DNA from: Vulcanococcus limneticus LL | GTDB lineage: Bacteria; Cyanobacteriota; Cyanobacteriia; PCC-6307; Cyanobiaceae | Direction of reading: 5' to 3' | NCBI RefSeq assembly: GCF_002252705.1 | Contig: NZ_NQLA01000001.1 | Location: forward strand, 124,001-188,000 | DNA: 64,000 bases | Shown: positions 63,235-64,000 of the stretch, piece by piece | How positions within the stretch are numbered: the stretch's first letter is position 1 | Layout: every line of letters begins with the position of its first letter | Notes under the pieces: model-generated | Told to the model about the DNA's origin: nothing | Seen by the model: only the letters and a program-made list of their open reading frames with translations | Database searches by the model: none | Made by a program: the position numbers and the translations under genes

Positions 63235-64000
63235 TCAGACGCTGAGCAGCGCCCGCTTGGGACCGTGGATCGGGTCTTCCACCACGATGGTCTGGTCGCG
63301 GTTGGCGCCGAGCGACACGATCGCGATCGGCACCTCCATCAGCTCGGCTAGGAAGCGCAGGTAGCTCATGGCCGTGGCCGGCAGGTCGTCAAGGGTGCGG
63401 CATTCGGCCGTGGAGGTCTGCCAGCCAGGCAGGGTCTCGTAGATGGGCTGGCAGCGGGCAAAGGCCTCGGCGCTGCTGGGGAAATACTCGATCCGTTCCC
63501 CGTCCAGCTGGTAGGCCACGCACACCTGGATCTCGTCGAGCTCATCGAGCACGTCGAGCTTGGTGATCGCCAGGCAATCGAGGCCGTTCACCTCCACGGC
63601 GTAGCGGCCGATCACGCCGTCGAACCAGCCACAACGGCGGCGGCGACCGGTGGTGGTGCCGTACTCGCCGCCCCGGTCGCAGAGGTGGTCGTTGAGGCTG
63701 CCCTCCAGCTCGGTGGGGAAGGGCCCTTCACCCACGCGGGTGGTGTAGGCCTTGGCCACGCCGATCACCCGGTCGATCAAGGTGGGGCCCACGCCGGCGC
63801 CGATGCAGGCGCCGCCGCTCACCGGGTTGGAGGAGGTGACGTAGGGGTAAGTGCCGTGGTCGAGGTCGAGAAGCGTGCCCTGGGCGCCCTCGAACAGGAT
63901 GTTCTTGCGGGCCCGGGCCGCCTGGTGAATGGCGCGGGTGCAATCCACCACGTGGGGTGCCAGGCGCTGGCCATAGCCCACGTACTCCGCCACCACGGCC
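63235..64000 (-). CDS. purA: Adenylosuccinate synthetase, C-terminal part (5' end outside window)
   Basis: The last ~255 residues of PurA, which joins IMP and aspartate in AMP synthesis. Diagnostic segments are [51 protein letters not shown] and [17 protein letters not shown]. The N-terminal P-loop lies beyond base 64000. It is followed by the PfkB-type kinase gene after 29 bases on the same strand, consistent with a purine-linked unit. Confidence 0.96.
   Translation of the reverse strand, partial: AVVAEYVGYGQRLAPHVVDCTRAIHQAARARKNILFEGAQGTLLDLDHGTYPYVTSSNPVSGGACIGAGVGPTLIDRVIGVAKAYTTRVGEGPFPTELEGSLNDHLCDRGGEYGTTTGRRRRCGWFDGVIGRYAVEVNGLDCLAITKLDVLDELDEIQVCVAYQLDGERIEYFPSSAEAFARCQPIYETLPGWQTSTAECRTLDDLPATAMSYLRFLAELMEVPIAIVSLGANRDQTIVVEDPIHGPKRALLSV

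Overview
The window comes from a high-GC unicellular cyanobacterium, most likely a Cyanobium-like picocyanobacterium. The evidence is a set of cyanobacterial or plastid-type genes (NdhD, cytochrome c6, Ycf51, DUF2854-, DUF1824-, DUF2605- and DUF3153-type proteins, a CcmM-free housekeeping set), very GC-rich third codon positions, frequent GTG/TTG starts and short intergenic gaps. Family names are recalled from the sequences; no search was run. The window is mostly core chromosome: no insertion sequence, prophage, CRISPR array, rRNA or tRNA gene was seen.

Layout. 0-10 kb: a truncated unknown gene, an RG-rich protein, trpS, a secreted GH104-type lysozyme-like protein, a DUF2605/TM2 pair on the minus strand, then thrS-glk-thrB-ndhD. 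10-20 kb: M3 oligopeptidase; a minus-strand run of ROK sugar kinase, proA, folB and lipase; the 1523-residue TamB-like envelope protein. 20-31 kb: ycf51, a DUF4332-type protein, a small secreted protein, a CocE-type hydrolase, a secreted DUF3887-like protein, glgB, hemE with an overlapping SDR gene, cytochrome c6 with a clear terminator, an orphan Nif11-domain peptide and several small secreted proteins. 31-39 kb: clpB, galE, a PCD-type dehydratase, YjbQ, a DCC protein, DUF2721, OsmC and a P450.

39.7-42.3 kb is the most accessory-looking part. A DctP-type solute-binding protein without TRAP permease genes overlaps by one base a membrane PAS-GGDEF diguanylate cyclase with an intact I-site. Both have visibly more A/T in third codon positions than their neighbours. 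This looks like a ligand-sensing c-di-GMP module and is the best candidate here for an undescribed system.

42.4-64 kb: M32 carboxypeptidase, ppa, an L,D-transpeptidase, a ClC channel with CBS domains next to hemC, DUF1824, then a lipid-linked sugar cassette (PAP2 phosphatase, GT39 transferase, GT2-GtrA fusion), the principal sigma factor rpoD with a histone-H1-like N-terminal tail, a gene-free 0.8-kb rpoD/priA intergenic region with four 15-bp tandem repeats, priA, DUF3153, argB, DUF2854, ssb, cobK, cutA, a PfkB kinase and the 3' part of purA.

Functionally the genes cover translation (trpS, thrS), amino acids (thrB, proA, argB), tetrapyrroles and cobalamin (hemE, hemC, cobK), carbon storage and sugars (glgB, glk, ROK, galE), photosynthetic and respiratory electron flow (ndhD, petJ), envelope building (TamB, L,D-transpeptidase, lysozyme, GT39/GtrA/PAP2), and DNA and stress functions (priA, ssb, clpB).
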